Below, one piece after another: positions 1-8,118 of a stretch of 64,000 nucleotides of DNA (position 1 is the first letter of the stretch; every line of letters starts with the position of its first letter). Source of the DNA: Microcystis aeruginosa NIES-4325. GTDB taxonomy: Bacteria > Cyanobacteriota > Cyanobacteriia > Cyanobacteriales > Microcystaceae. The notes under the pieces are model-generated. The model ran no database searches. It saw only the letters and a program-made list of their open reading frames with translations, and had not been told where the DNA came from. The position numbers were made by a program, and so were the translations under genes. The stretch covers positions 46,499 to 110,498 of the forward strand of contig NZ_BJKP01000010.1 in the NCBI RefSeq assembly GCF_008974145.1, written 5' to 3'.

Positions 1-598
1 ACTTTTTTCGGTTGACTGCTAGTCTTGGTTTCGGTCACTTGCGATTTGAGAAAAAATAACATGATCGGGATGACTAAGGTTCAGTTTTAAATCGATCGCT
101 TGAGAAGATAATGTTATTGTATGGCAGTTGAATTGTAAATGTTATTGAAAAAATCTAAAATCCCTTTTTAAGTGTATTCACATTGCATTCAAAAAATCAA
201 GTGGATTCAGTTTCCTGATTGAGAATTGCCCACCCATAGCTTAAGGACAAGGCCAGGAAAGCAAGGGGGAGACTTTCCTTGATCATAAACACACCCAAAC
301 CGATCAACACACAGGGGACAAAGTGGCTGCCGTGACTGGTAATTAAATTAGCGATCGCCGGTAATTGGGTTAACTGATGAGCAGTAAAACACCAAACACC
401 CACCAAAATCAGAAAAACGCTGACGATAGTGACTAAATTCGGCAAAGTATTACTAGCAAACAGAGGCAGATAAATGCCGATATTATCACTGCCATTGGCG
501 ATCGTAATTGCCGCCACACCACAGGTTTGAGGAGAAAACCAGGCCACCAAAAGGAAAAGAAGGCTTTGATTCTAGAGCCACCTCCACATTATTATCGG
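1..598. repeat. Large direct repeat, copy 1 (cadD 3' region)
   Basis: This stretch repeats almost base for base at 3077-3673 in the same orientation, an offset of 3076 bp. The first ~190 bp, which are non-coding, differ at only a few positions; the coding part (from 197) differs more, and similarity fades at about 598. The copies flank an island with a transposase remnant, a HEPN-like gene and hicBA. Segmental duplication of the cadD end is the simplest reading; the left limit lies outside the window. Confidence 0.9.
197..598 (-). pseudogene. CadD-family transporter, truncated frameshifted copy
   Basis: The minus strand encodes the C-terminal half of a cadmium-resistance (CadD/PF03596-type) membrane transporter. 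About 117 residues are nearly identical to the end of the intact copy at 3273-3956, including the NGSDNIGIYLPLF signature and the same C-terminus. Just upstream of the readable part (about 552) an extra T shifts the frame. Past it, homology continues in the shifted frame (VEVALES versus VEVAVES in the intact gene) and then stops near 598. The N-terminal membrane segments and the conserved DD motif are absent, so no working transporter is expected. It is part of the 600-bp direct repeat. Confidence 0.85.
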
Positions 599-689
599 TT
601 CTACTACTCCATAAATATAGGTCGCTTGAAATTTCCATTGCACCTTTCCGTAGGGTTTTACTCCTTTTGCTGTAATTTTTCTCCCACTA

Positions 690-820
690 ATTGGGCATGA
701 CTCGGAAAACCTGCCGCTATCTCTACAAGGTTAATGGTTTTGACTCCGAACAGGGCAATTAAAAGAGGGCGAGGAAGTTGAGGCGTGCGCCATGCCATCC
801 CAGATAGGGTTTTAAGGTAT
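690..820 (-). pseudogene. IS4-type transposase N-terminal remnant
   Basis: On the minus strand, two overlapping frames give LGWHGARLNFLALF followed by LIALFGVKTINLVEIAAGF. Together these match the N-terminal region I know from IS4-family transposases common in cyanobacteria. A single-base indel near 765 separates the two pieces, and the reading ends at a stop after a non-homologous tail. No DDE catalytic part or terminal inverted repeats were found nearby, so this is a dead fragment. Family assignment rests on remembered sequence similarity. Confidence 0.55.
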
Positions 821-1115
821 CCCGCAATCAGTTAATCTGGTTCATAGGGTTTCAGGGAAATGTCTGGTAACTTTCTATGAAACCCTTTTCCTGTCACTCT
901 TTGCAACCTTTCTCTGGATTTTTTGTCCTGTACAGAGCCTAAGCTGATGTGTTTTCATCAATGTTGGGTATAATATAGCGGTGTGCAGTCGTATGAGGTA
1001 CAGTGTCACGAGCTATAAACCATGCTAGGCAAAGCTTGGTTTGTATCTCACTCAAGCGCTTACCGCTATAGCATAGTACATCGCTTCTATGACTGAATAA
1101 TTTGGGTGCGTGATC

Positions 1116-1565
1116 ATGAAATGGCCGAAATGGAAGTTCAATAGAATTGAAACTGTTATACTTAGAATTCTGGGTGTGGGGCTTTTTGGAGCAGCAGCCT
1201 ATGGAGTGAATTTGGGGTATCAAACATTTTGGGTTAATAGAGATATAATTTGCTTTGTAAAGGAAGATGTCACAGCACACAAGTTATTTGAAGAGATAGA
1301 AGATAAATGGCGCAATGAGCTAAAGCTTGCTGACAGCACATCTAGAATGTCATTGCCACCTCGAATTGCTGCTTTACAAGAGATTCGGCGCGAATTAACT
1401 GATCAGGAATGGCCTGATTGTGCTGCTAAGGCGAAAGAAAGCTTAACTGAAAGCATGGATAGTATGATTGACGGGTTCATCGCTTTCTTAGATTCAGATA
1501 ACTCTGATACTTTTGTCAGTTTTTATATTGAAGAAGGGAAAAAACATATGACGATGTTTCATTGA
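1116..1565 (+). CDS. Small single-pass membrane protein, unknown function
   Basis: This 149-residue protein is not recognised. It starts with a basic stretch (KWPKWKF), then a hydrophobic segment at about residues 15-35 (VILRILGVGLFGAAAYGV) that is a likely membrane anchor or uncleaved signal. A soluble, mostly helical, acidic region follows. It contains two cysteines after the anchor and ends with a His/Met-rich tail (HMTMFH). A GTG two codons upstream (1110) is an alternative start; neither has a clear ribosome-binding site. It sits alone between an IS remnant and the HEPN-like gene, in an accessory segment. Confidence 0.55.
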   Translation: MKWPKWKFNRIETVILRILGVGLFGAAAYGVNLGYQTFWVNRDIICFVKEDVTAHKLFEEIEDKWRNELKLADSTSRMSLPPRIAALQEIRRELTDQEWPDCAAKAKESLTESMDSMIDGFIAFLDSDNSDTFVSFYIEEGKKHMTMFH

Positions 1566-1780
1566 TATAGATAAGTAGAAGATTATGGTAATTTCTAACC
1601 ACCTCATACAAGGAACGCTCGATTTATGCTACGTAGCAGTGTTTTAAAGGAACTCTATTGCGCCCCTGATGGAGTTAGTTTCGTTAGACCTAAGTTTGCA
1701 GTAGAGTTTGTGATGAGAAATCATTACTGATTAAAGATATCAAATAAAATTGTGTTTGCGCTGAAAAGTAAATAAAAAAA

Positions 1781-2293
1781 ATGAGTAGCTATAGAAAAAG
1801 CCAAGTTCCGTCGAAAAAGATTCTTGGAAATGTCAGTAAATATGAATCATATCGTGAGGCATGGTCACGTATTAAATTAGCTCAAGAAAATCATTTTTTC
1901 TTGGAAGCAATTACAATTCAAGAAAGCATTATCACTGATCGTCTCATCAGCTTTTTATCTCGCCCCGAATCTCCCAAACCACTTTCTAAGAAAAAGAATG
2001 GACAATTTCCTTCGTTTGGTGAGCTCATAGAGCATTGGCGTTTGGAGTTCCCAGATGCACTTCAGTCTGGTTTATATCTAGATTTAATAGAGGCGGTTGA
2101 TCAATGGCGATGTATGAGGAACAAAGCAATTCATGCAATTGTAAAATCTGAACCAGGGAAACCAACCAAATCCATTGACGAGTTCTTGCAAAAGGCTAAA
2201 GACACGGCTGAAGAAGGAGAAAAACTTGCGAGAGAGGTATGTAAATGGAGTCAAAAGGAAAAAAAGAAATCTTTACCCACAACTCCGGTCTAA
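1781..2293 (+). CDS. HEPN-like protein with R-N-x3-H motif
   Basis: This 170-residue protein is predicted to be all alpha-helical and charged. Residues 113-118 read R-N-K-A-I-H, preceded by DQWRC, which fits the RNxxxH / Rx4-6H motif of HEPN-fold proteins, many of which are RNases in toxin-antitoxin or defence systems. The N-terminal half (REAWSRIKLAQENHFFLEAIT) looks like the first HEPN helices. No MNT-type nucleotidyltransferase or SWACOS partner is adjacent; the next genes are hicBA. It may be a solo HEPN/DUF4145-like protein. The function is inferred from the motif and helical pattern only. Confidence 0.5.
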   Translation: MSSYRKSQVPSKKILGNVSKYESYREAWSRIKLAQENHFFLEAITIQESIITDRLISFLSRPESPKPLSKKKNGQFPSFGELIEHWRLEFPDALQSGLYLDLIEAVDQWRCMRNKAIHAIVKSEPGKPTKSIDEFLQKAKDTAEEGEKLAREVCKWSQKEKKKSLPTTPV

Positions 2294-2389
2294 CCAGCGG
2301 CTGCACTCGGAACGGATCGTTACGCTATCAGTTATGATACAAGCATTATTGCCGTCCGGTGAGCCGCAGTGCGGTCGCATATCTTGTAA

Positions 2390-2414
2390 GTTGGGTTGAG
2401 GAACAAAACCCAAC
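2390..2414. repeat. 25-nt hairpin element
   Basis: An inverted repeat with arms GTTGGGTT and AACCCAAC around a 9-nt loop. Nearly the same hairpin occurs at 6879-6903 inside a longer palindromic element, so it is a dispersed repeat rather than a gene-specific terminator. Confidence 0.6.
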
Positions 2415-2512
2415 GATAATAACCTAATAAATAGGCGATAGCCATCAGATGAGATTTTTGTTAAACTATTATAAATGAGTAATTTAAACCTTTGTATGAG
2501 ATCAAATTATTT

Positions 2513-2725
2513 ATGGATACTCCATTTACAGCAATTATTAAAAAAGATGGGGATTGGTGGATTGGATGGATCGAAGAAGTAAAGGGAGTCAACGCTCAGG
2601 AATCGACAAAAGAAGAACTTATTGAAAGTCTAAGAGAAGCCCTAAAAGACATTTTAGAGCTAAATCGAGAAGAAGCTCGCCAAGAAGCAGCCGAAAACTA
2701 CGAAGAACTTCTAATTACTCTATGA
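2513..2725 (+). CDS. hicB: HicB-type antitoxin
   Basis: A 70-residue HicB-family protein. The N-terminal half has the partial RNase-H-like fold signature (FTAIIKKDGDWWIGWIEEVKGV), and the helical region ESTKEELIESLREAL follows, as in other HicB antitoxins. HicB neutralises the HicA mRNA interferase by binding it and usually autoregulates the operon. The ATG at 2513 is preferred; a TTG at 2492 would add 7 residues. It overlaps hicA by 4 nt (ATGA), so translation is probably coupled. It is short and lacks an obvious C-terminal DNA-binding domain, so autoregulation may be weak or need HicA. Confidence 0.85.
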   Translation: MDTPFTAIIKKDGDWWIGWIEEVKGVNAQESTKEELIESLREALKDILELNREEARQEAAENYEELLITL

Positions 2726-2907
2726 AGCGAAGTGATTTGATTCGACATCTTGAACAACATGGATGTGAGTTGCTTCGTGAAGGATCTCGACATTCTATCT
2801 GGTGGAACCCAGCAACAAAAGATAAAACAGCCATTCCTCGTCATAGAGAAATAAAAGAGTTTTTAGCCAAGAAAATTTGTAAAGATCTCGATATTCCATC
2901 ACTATAA
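2722..2907 (+). CDS. hicA: HicA-type mRNA interferase toxin
   Basis: A 61-residue HicA toxin with a dsRBD-like fold. The family hallmarks are visible: KRSDLIRHLEQHGC at the N-terminus, then GSRHSIWWNP with the catalytic-type histidine, and the PRHREI segment before the last helix. HicA cleaves mRNA and tmRNA and slows growth when free of HicB. The antitoxin-first order with a 4-nt overlap is common in cyanobacterial hicBA pairs. The pair lies between the two copies of the 600-bp direct repeat, where it could act as an addiction module that stabilises the island. Confidence 0.88.
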   Translation: MKRSDLIRHLEQHGCELLREGSRHSIWWNPATKDKTAIPRHREIKEFLAKKICKDLDIPSL

Positions 2908-2929
2908 TCAATGTGATCACCGATGAGTG

Positions 2930-2983
2930 TAGTGCGATGCCGAAGGCACTGCGTAGCAGTACGCGGAGCTTGTAGGGTGCGTT
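2930..2983. repeat. Dispersed GTGCGATGCC...GTAGGGTGCGTT repeat
   Basis: About 54 bp beginning TAGTGCGATGCCGAAGGCAC and ending TGTAGGGTGCGTT. A related copy lies at 24618-24670, and a partial one begins near 24750. The elements are GC-richer than their surroundings and lie between genes. This looks like a short interspersed repeat family of this genome. Confidence 0.65.
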
Positions 2984-3076
2984 ATCGATCAATTCATTTC
3001 TACTGCGATCGCTGTTCGCATCCAAGACAGATAGGTGCGTTCATTGGCCAAATGATCGCGGATACGATTGGGATTA

Positions 3077-3673
3077 ACTTTTTTCGGTTGACTGCTAGTC
3101 TTGGTTTCGGTCACTTGCGATTTGAGAAAAAATAACATGATCGGGATGACTAAGGTTCAGTTTTAAATCGATCGCTTGAGAAGATAATGTTATTGTATGG
3201 CAGTTGAATTGTAAATGTTATTGAAAAAATCTAAAATCCCTTTTTAAGGGTATTCACATTGCATTTAAAAAATCAAGTGGATTCAGTTTCCTGATTGAGA
3301 ATTGCCCACCCATAGCTTAAGGACAAGGCCAGGAAAGCCAGGGGAAGACTTTCCTTGATCATAAACACACCCAAACCGATCAACACACAGGGGACAAAGT
3401 GGCTGCCGTGACTGGTAATTAAATTAGCGATCGCTGGTAAATTCGTTAGCTGATGAGCAGTAAAACACCAAACACCCACCAAGATCAGAAAAACGCTGAC
3501 GATAGTGACTAAATTTGGCCAGGTATTACTAGCGAACAGAGGCACATAAATGCCGATATTATCACTGCCATTGGCGATCGTAATTGCCGCCACACCACAG
3601 GTTTGAGGAGAAAACCAAGCCACCAAAGGAGAAGACGCTGCTGATTCTACAGCTACCTCCAGATGATTATCCG
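3077..3673. repeat. Large direct repeat, copy 2 (cadD 3' region)
   Basis: Second copy of the ~600-bp segment at 1-598. It spans the downstream flank and the 3' half of the intact cadD gene, so the intact gene is probably the source and the left-edge copy the derived one. Confidence 0.9.
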
Positions 3674-3956
3674 TCTCGGTTTCCTCTCGCTGCCAGAGAC
3701 TCCGAATCCCGAAAATCACTGGCAAAAGACCGAGAAAACGAATCCACTGAGCCGGAATCAAGAAACTCCCGAAAAAGCCGGTTAAACTCGCCAAAATCAG
3801 CAGTATAAAGCCTAAATACTGACCGATAACGATATGACGACGGCGAAAAAGTTTATTGACTTGGGTAAAAAGAATCGTCAAAATCAGGATGTCATCGAGA
3901 TTGGTGGCAATAAAGGCCGCTATTGCTGTGGATATGGCAGTAATCATGGTAGTCAT
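3273..3956 (-). CDS. CadD-family cadmium/cation resistance transporter
   Basis: A 227-residue polytopic membrane protein of the CadD family (PF03596, LysE-like superfamily), which exports Cd2+ or other cations. The N-terminal segment carries the conserved ATNLDDILILT motif (DD at about residues 21-22). Hydrophobic segments lie near residues 5-30, 45-65, 68-85, 150-170, 180-200 and 205-222, and a charged loop (REETETDNHLE) sits mid-protein. The second motif, NGSDNIGIYVPLFA, starts the C-terminal half. Length is typical. It is divergent from a LysR-type gene at 4103, the usual position for a local regulator, but that gene is frameshifted. Its actual substrate is not shown by sequence. Confidence 0.85.
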   Translation of the reverse strand: MTTMITAISTAIAAFIATNLDDILILTILFTQVNKLFRRRHIVIGQYLGFILLILASLTGFFGSFLIPAQWIRFLGLLPVIFGIRSLWQREETETDNHLEVAVESAASSPLVAWFSPQTCGVAAITIANGSDNIGIYVPLFASNTWPNLVTIVSVFLILVGVWCFTAHQLTNLPAIANLITSHGSHFVPCVLIGLGVFMIKESLPLAFLALSLSYGWAILNQETEST

Positions 3957-4102
3957 AGGATTTTTTTCTTAATCGGGTCTTCTAGTCTCGATCGCCCTAC
4001 TTCTACTCTAGAAAGAGCCATTAATAAAATCAAATATTCTTTCTTGTTGATTTAATAAATTAAAATGATGGAAAGACCAATAGAGACAAAAAACCCCTTG
4101 CC

Positions 4103-5028
4103 ATGGCCAGAATGACCCTAGATCAACTGGAAATCTTTCTAGCGACTGCTGAACATCTCCACTTCACCAAAGCAGCAGAAGCTTTATATATCATATCACC
4201 CAACCGGCCGTCAGTGCCGCCATTGCCTCCCTAGAAAGTGAATACGGGGTGAAATTATTCCATCGCATCGGTCGTCACATCGAGATCACGGAAACAGGAC
4301 GTTTACTGCAATTAGAAGCGCAACGCATTCTTACCCAGGTAACTTTGACAGAAAGGGGATTGGCGGAATTCAACGACTTGCAACGGGGAGAACTACAATT
4401 AGGGTCGAGTTTGACTATTGGTAACTATTGGCTGCCAGCAAAAATTAGCGATTTTCAGGAGCGCTATCCGGCAATTAAGATCAATTGCACCCTAGCTAAT
4501 ACGGAAGAAATCTGTCTGGGTACGGCTAACGGACGTTTTGACCTAGCATTAATCGAGGGAGAAGTCAAGAGTGATTTAACAAATTGTTTAGAACAGGAGA
4601 TCGTCGGCAGCGATCGCCTATTAATCATTGTCGGACGTTCTCATCCTTGGTATAAAAGAGAAGCGATCGAATTACCCGAGTTAGTGGAAACCCCTTGGGT
4701 AATGCGAGAATCGGGATCGGGAACTCAACAAAGATTCGAGGAAGCACTACGGAATTGGGGCATCGATTTACGGACATTAAAGGTGACTTTGCTGTTAAAT
4801 ACCGGAGAAATGGTCAAGGCAATCATTGAGAATAGTTCGGCAGCTGCCGGAATTTCCGAATTGATGGTTCAAAAGGAATTAGAATTAGGCACATTGCGAT
4901 CAATTCGAGTCATCGATACTTCCGGTTTATCCCCTCGCTATCTCGAGTTTATGCGCCCTTTTTTAAAAATAAAACACCGTCAGCGCTTTCAACCCCGCGT
5001 CTGTCAAGTTTTTGAGCAGATGTTGTAA
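4103..5028 (+). pseudogene. LysR-type regulator, broken by 5-bp duplication
   Basis: From ATG 4103 the protein reads MARMTLDQLEIFLATAE and then FTKAAEALYI, the start of a LysR winged-helix domain. At 4188-4197 the pentamer ATATC is present twice in tandem. Removing one copy restores TQPAVSAAIASLESEYGV and joins the downstream frame exactly, giving a normal ~306-residue LysR protein with a complete effector-binding domain. As written, translation stops at 4247-4249 or restarts inside the gene without the helix-turn-helix. It is divergent from cadD, which it may have controlled. Its effector domain resembles CysL/CbbR-like members, but the ligand is unknown. A recent mutation, phase variation or a sequencing error are all possible. 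Confidence 0.85.
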
Positions 5029-5345
5029 TCTGATAGCAATCACCAAAAATTAATCTAGTAAAAATAAAGATATGTAAGGGAAATTATCTTTGGCAAAAGA
5101 GAGAAATTAGGTATAAAAATTGAACTAATTTTATCTCAATAAAAGTATTTTTGTTTAAAAAAATTACAAAAAAATGTTTTTAGTTGTCCCATTTTTTAGT
5201 TAGATTTAATTGGCAAAGATAGCTATAAATTTCAGCTAAATTAAGCAGGGCTAATTTTGAGTTAATAAACTTGATTTAAGAGTCTCCAGTTTATCTTTTT
5301 CTAACCCAAGAAATTGGCGATATTAACGAAGTCTCACGGACGAAG
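5029..5345. other. AT-rich non-coding segment
   Basis: No coding frame or recognisable element is seen. The segment has runs of A and T, and lies between the 3' ends of the LysR pseudogene and the binding-protein gene, which converge here. Confidence 0.5.
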
Positions 5346-5567
5346 TCTGACTCCTCACTAACCACGACAAGAGGTCTAATATGTCCAATTTTGTTTCGTC
5401 TGTAGGGTGTAGGTTCCGTCGCGCACATTGACCCGATGGGGGATCAGCTTCAGGTCTCTGACTCCTCACTAACTACGACAAGAGGTCTAATATGTCCAAT
5501 TTTGTTTCGTCTGTAGGGTGTAGGTTCCGTCGCGCACATTGACCCGATGGGGAATCAGCTTCAGGTC
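5346..5567. repeat. 111-bp tandem duplication at gene 3' end
   Basis: Units 5346-5456 and 5457-5567 are adjacent and differ at only a few bases. The right-hand unit contains the last ~27 codons and the stop of the minus-strand gene at 5487; the left-hand unit repeats this sequence beyond the stop. The unit length is a multiple of three (37 codons), so loss of the first stop would extend the protein in frame through a second copy of its C-terminus. Confidence 0.9.
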
Positions 5568-6749
5568 TCGGAAGATATTAGCTTGGTGTTGTAGGTCCGT
5601 CAGAGAGCGATCGTCGATCGGGATAATGGCACGTTCAGAGGCCCGTTGTTCAAGATTAGTGATGATCGCCGGGTCGATCTCGTGGTGAGCTGCCAAGCGT
5701 CTCGTCGCCTCTAACTCCTGTTGTTTCGCCCAGGCCCCCGCCTCGTTCACCTCTTCTAAAATCACCTTCAGGACATCGGGATAATCCCGCACCAATTCGG
5801 GAACCGCATAATAATAGGTCGGCACTTCTAGAGAGGCGTTTTCCCCGAAGATACTCTCTAGATCGGCCACCGATCTTCCCGGATAGGTGCGCGTCTCCGT
5901 GGGAGAATAGGGAACCCAGACCACCCAAGCGTCGATCTCACCGCGACGGAAAAGCACCAGCGCTTCCGGTTGAGTCGCATACACCGGTTCGATATCGCTT
6001 AATTCTAGATTCACTCTCATCAGTGCGCGGATGAGGACGTAATGGGCGCTCGAACCTCGATCGAAGGCGATTCTTTTTCCTTTTAAATCCGCCAAGGTCT
6101 GTATTGGCCAATCCTCAGGCACGAGGATCGCCTGACCTTTCGGGGCGGTATATTTTTCTTTGGCTACCCGGACAAAGACGTGTTCGGCCGCTTGGGAGAA
6201 AATACTCGCCGTACCGCCACCACCGCAGAAGTCGATCGTTCCGTTGCTCAAAGCCTCGATCAGCGAGGAAGCGGAAAGAAAACTCGTCCACGTTACCGTC
6301 ACCCCCAAGGGTTTTAAGCGTCTTTCCAGAAAGGCCTGGGCGCGGAGAACTTCCAGATTGGTCATGCCCTCGGGATAGCCGATCTTGAGGGTTCCTAGCC
6401 GCCGGGCTTGTTTGGCCAGGGGAGTGATATCGGAGGGGGTCGAGCGCTTGAACCAGCGATCGATCAGGATACAGAAGAGAATTCCAGCGATAAATAATCC
6501 CACGGTTTCCAATAGCCGGGGAGTCGTATTCCGGGGGAATTTAAAGCTATCGACGAGGTTGAGAATCAGGTTATCGGATCGAGAATTTTGACCGACGGCG
6601 ATCTCGCGTAGCGAGCGCTTTGCGTTCGTGTCGGAAAATCCAGCCAGGAGAAAGCTCCCGACCAGACTGGTCAAAAAAAGCAGCGCGGGAAGAACTCCCC
6701 GGCAATTTCGCCACGGTTTCCAGAGACACTTGATCGAACGGTGGAGCAT
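5487..6749 (-). CDS. Membrane-anchored SsuA/NrtA-like substrate-binding protein
   Basis: A 420-residue protein. Residues ~20-40 and ~84-102 are hydrophobic (LPALLFLTSLVGSFLLAG; LLETVGLFIAGILFCILI), giving two predicted membrane segments. The rest (from about residue 118) is a type-II periplasmic binding fold of the aliphatic sulfonate/nitrate/taurine class: LKIGYPEGMTNLEVLRAQ, then FCGGGGTASIFSQAAEH, LADLKGKRIAFDRGSSAHYV and GEIDAWVVWVPYSP. Such proteins normally carry a cleaved signal and partner with SsuB/SsuC, but no permease or ATPase is adjacent, so it is an orphan. ATG 6749 is chosen over an upstream TTG. Its GC content is clearly above that of neighbouring genes, which suggests transfer. 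The ligand is unknown. Confidence 0.75.
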   Translation of the reverse strand: MLHRSIKCLWKPWRNCRGVLPALLFLTSLVGSFLLAGFSDTNAKRSLREIAVGQNSRSDNLILNLVDSFKFPRNTTPRLLETVGLFIAGILFCILIDRWFKRSTPSDITPLAKQARRLGTLKIGYPEGMTNLEVLRAQAFLERRLKPLGVTVTWTSFLSASSLIEALSNGTIDFCGGGGTASIFSQAAEHVFVRVAKEKYTAPKGQAILVPEDWPIQTLADLKGKRIAFDRGSSAHYVLIRALMRVNLELSDIEPVYATQPEALVLFRRGEIDAWVVWVPYSPTETRTYPGRSVADLESIFGENASLEVPTYYYAVPELVRDYPDVLKVILEEVNEAGAWAKQQELEATRRLAAHHEIDPAIITNLEQRASERAIIPIDDRSLTDLQHQANIFRDLKLIPHRVNVRDGTYTLQTKQNWTY

Positions 6750-6874
6750 GGGATTTCTCGCAGAAAACAAGATTTATCGTCGGGCAAGGAGACAAGAAGG
6801 AAGGGTTTCCCAACTCGATCGGGAGAGGTTCCATTAGTTTTAAGTGGGTGGGTGGAATTAAATATAAGATAAAC

Positions 6875-6939
6875 GTAGGTTGGGTTGAAGCATGAAACCC
6901 AACGCCAGCACGGGTTACGCTACCGCTAACCCATCCTAC
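6875..6939. repeat. 65-bp palindromic interspersed element
   Basis: The ends are GTAGGTTGGGTT and AACCCATCCTAC, a 12-bp inverted repeat with one mismatch, and the left part contains the same hairpin as at 2390-2414. It resembles REP/MITE-type elements. The remaining sequence between 6771 and 7085 shows nothing else distinct apart from the expected promoter region of the next gene. Confidence 0.65.
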
Positions 6940-7085
6940 AAATAATTGTGCCTCCCTACTTATCTACATACTATAGAAATCCACGACTCCTCGATTGTGT
7001 AACAAAGTACATTTATAAATGTATTGAAAATGATATAGTTTTAAAACAAAATTGCGCCCGCCTTTGAGAGATCGAGGTAATATGG

Positions 7086-7760
7086 ATGGATTGGTTGATC
7101 GAAATCGTCAAAATCGCGGTGGCCACCGGCATAGCCACCACCTTCGACGACAATATTTATTTAACTGGCTTCTTTAGCGAGGTAAATCGTACCTTTCGCC
7201 CGGTTCACGTTGTCGTCGGCGAGCTAGTCGGGTTTACGGTCTTGGTATCGGTTAGCTTGCTGGGTTTTCTACTCGGCCTAATCATCCCACCGATTTATAT
7301 CGGTCTTCTCGGAATCTTGCCGCTCCTCATCGGTGTGAGAAATTTACTGACGTTAAATCGGGATAACGAGAGGGAAACCGCAGATCGCAAGGTGAATTTG
7401 CAAAGAAACGCCCAATTTCATGGATTCGCCTCCCGCAGACTATCCCTCGCTCAAGTCCTCAGAGATCGCCAAACCTATAAAGTTTCCGCAGTCACGATAT
7501 CCAATGGCGGCAATAATCTCGGTATCTATATTCCCCTATTCGCCAATAGTACCGTGGCGCAGTTAGCCGTAATCATCCCGATCTGCTATCTAATCGTCTG
7601 TACTTGGTTATTTCTCTCCTATAATCTAACCCGCCAACCGGGGATCGCGGTTGTCCTCAGCCGTTATGCGAGTAAGCTTTTCCCTTTTGTGCTGATGTGG
7701 TTGGGCCTACGGATTATTCTCGATAACGGCTCCTATCGCCTGTTGATTCCCACCGGGTAA
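7086..7760 (+). CDS. CadD-like cation transporter, divergent paralogue
   Basis: A 224-residue polytopic membrane protein related to the CadD gene at 3273. The shared motifs are ATTFDDNIYLTGFF near the N-terminus (DD conserved), VVVGELVGF in the second helix and SNGGNNLGIYIPLFA after a charged central loop, which here is longer and basic (LNRDNERETADRKVNLQRN). A GAGGT box 7 nt before ATG 7086 supports the start. Composition is GC-rich like the preceding binding-protein gene, so the two may have arrived together. The next feature downstream is a Zur/Fur-type operator and folE. The substrate (Cd, Zn or another ion) cannot be told from sequence. Confidence 0.75.
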   Translation: MDWLIEIVKIAVATGIATTFDDNIYLTGFFSEVNRTFRPVHVVVGELVGFTVLVSVSLLGFLLGLIIPPIYIGLLGILPLLIGVRNLLTLNRDNERETADRKVNLQRNAQFHGFASRRLSLAQVLRDRQTYKVSAVTISNGGNNLGIYIPLFANSTVAQLAVIIPICYLIVCTWLFLSYNLTRQPGIAVVLSRYASKLFPFVLMWLGLRIILDNGSYRLLIPTG

Positions 7761-8103
7761 ATTAGGTCTCCGTAAAAATTGAAAATCTCTGGCTCGCACG
7801 GGGGTCATACTAAATCCGTTGAGTATAGGCTACTTATAAGGATAGGCAAAAGGCACTCTTGCAATAGGCTTCGACGGTGAGATCACCGCCGAACCGCCGA
7901 ACCGCCGAACGGAGGCCGTTTTTGTAACGGGGATTTATGCCTCGCTCCAAAAACTTTTCGCCTTAATGCGAGGTTTTAGAGCCGATTTTATCGATAAAAT
8001 CGCAAAATCCGCCTAAATCTTCAAAATAAGTTAAATAACTTAACGGGACTATATATATCTGACGACAAAATTTTTGTTGGTAAATCTAAGTTTTTTGCTA
8101 AGA
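7761..8103. other. Non-coding segment with short repeats
   Basis: No gene seen. It contains the triple ACCGCCGA repeat (7885-7908) next to a GGTGAGATCACC hairpin, then an AT-rich part leading into the operator at 8104. Confidence 0.5.
7885..7908. repeat. Tandem octamer ACCGCCGA x3
   Basis: Three exact adjacent copies of ACCGCCGA, followed by a further partial unit. It lies in the non-coding region downstream of the CadD-like gene. Confidence 0.85.
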
Positions 8104-8118
8104 TGATAACGATTATCA
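8104..8118. promoter_or_regulatory. Zur/Fur-type operator
   Basis: TGATAACGATTATCA is a 7-1-7 match with one mismatch to the TGATAATnATTATCA consensus bound by Zur and Fur proteins. It is extended by one base on each side into a perfect ATGATAA-N3-TTATCAT palindrome. It lies about 300 bp upstream of the folE start, with no gene in between, so the folE(-hemB) transcript is the likely target. Sequence alone does not separate Zur from Fur. Confidence 0.65.

Noticed and set aside
939-1280. 113-residue minus-strand reading frame
   Set aside because: It lies opposite the better-supported plus-strand gene at 1116, is rich in His/Ser/Lys with no domain, and has an implausible composition.
1626-1730. 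34-residue reading frame (MLRSSVLKELYCAPDG...)
   Set aside because: No ribosome-binding site, no recognised family and too short to support alone.
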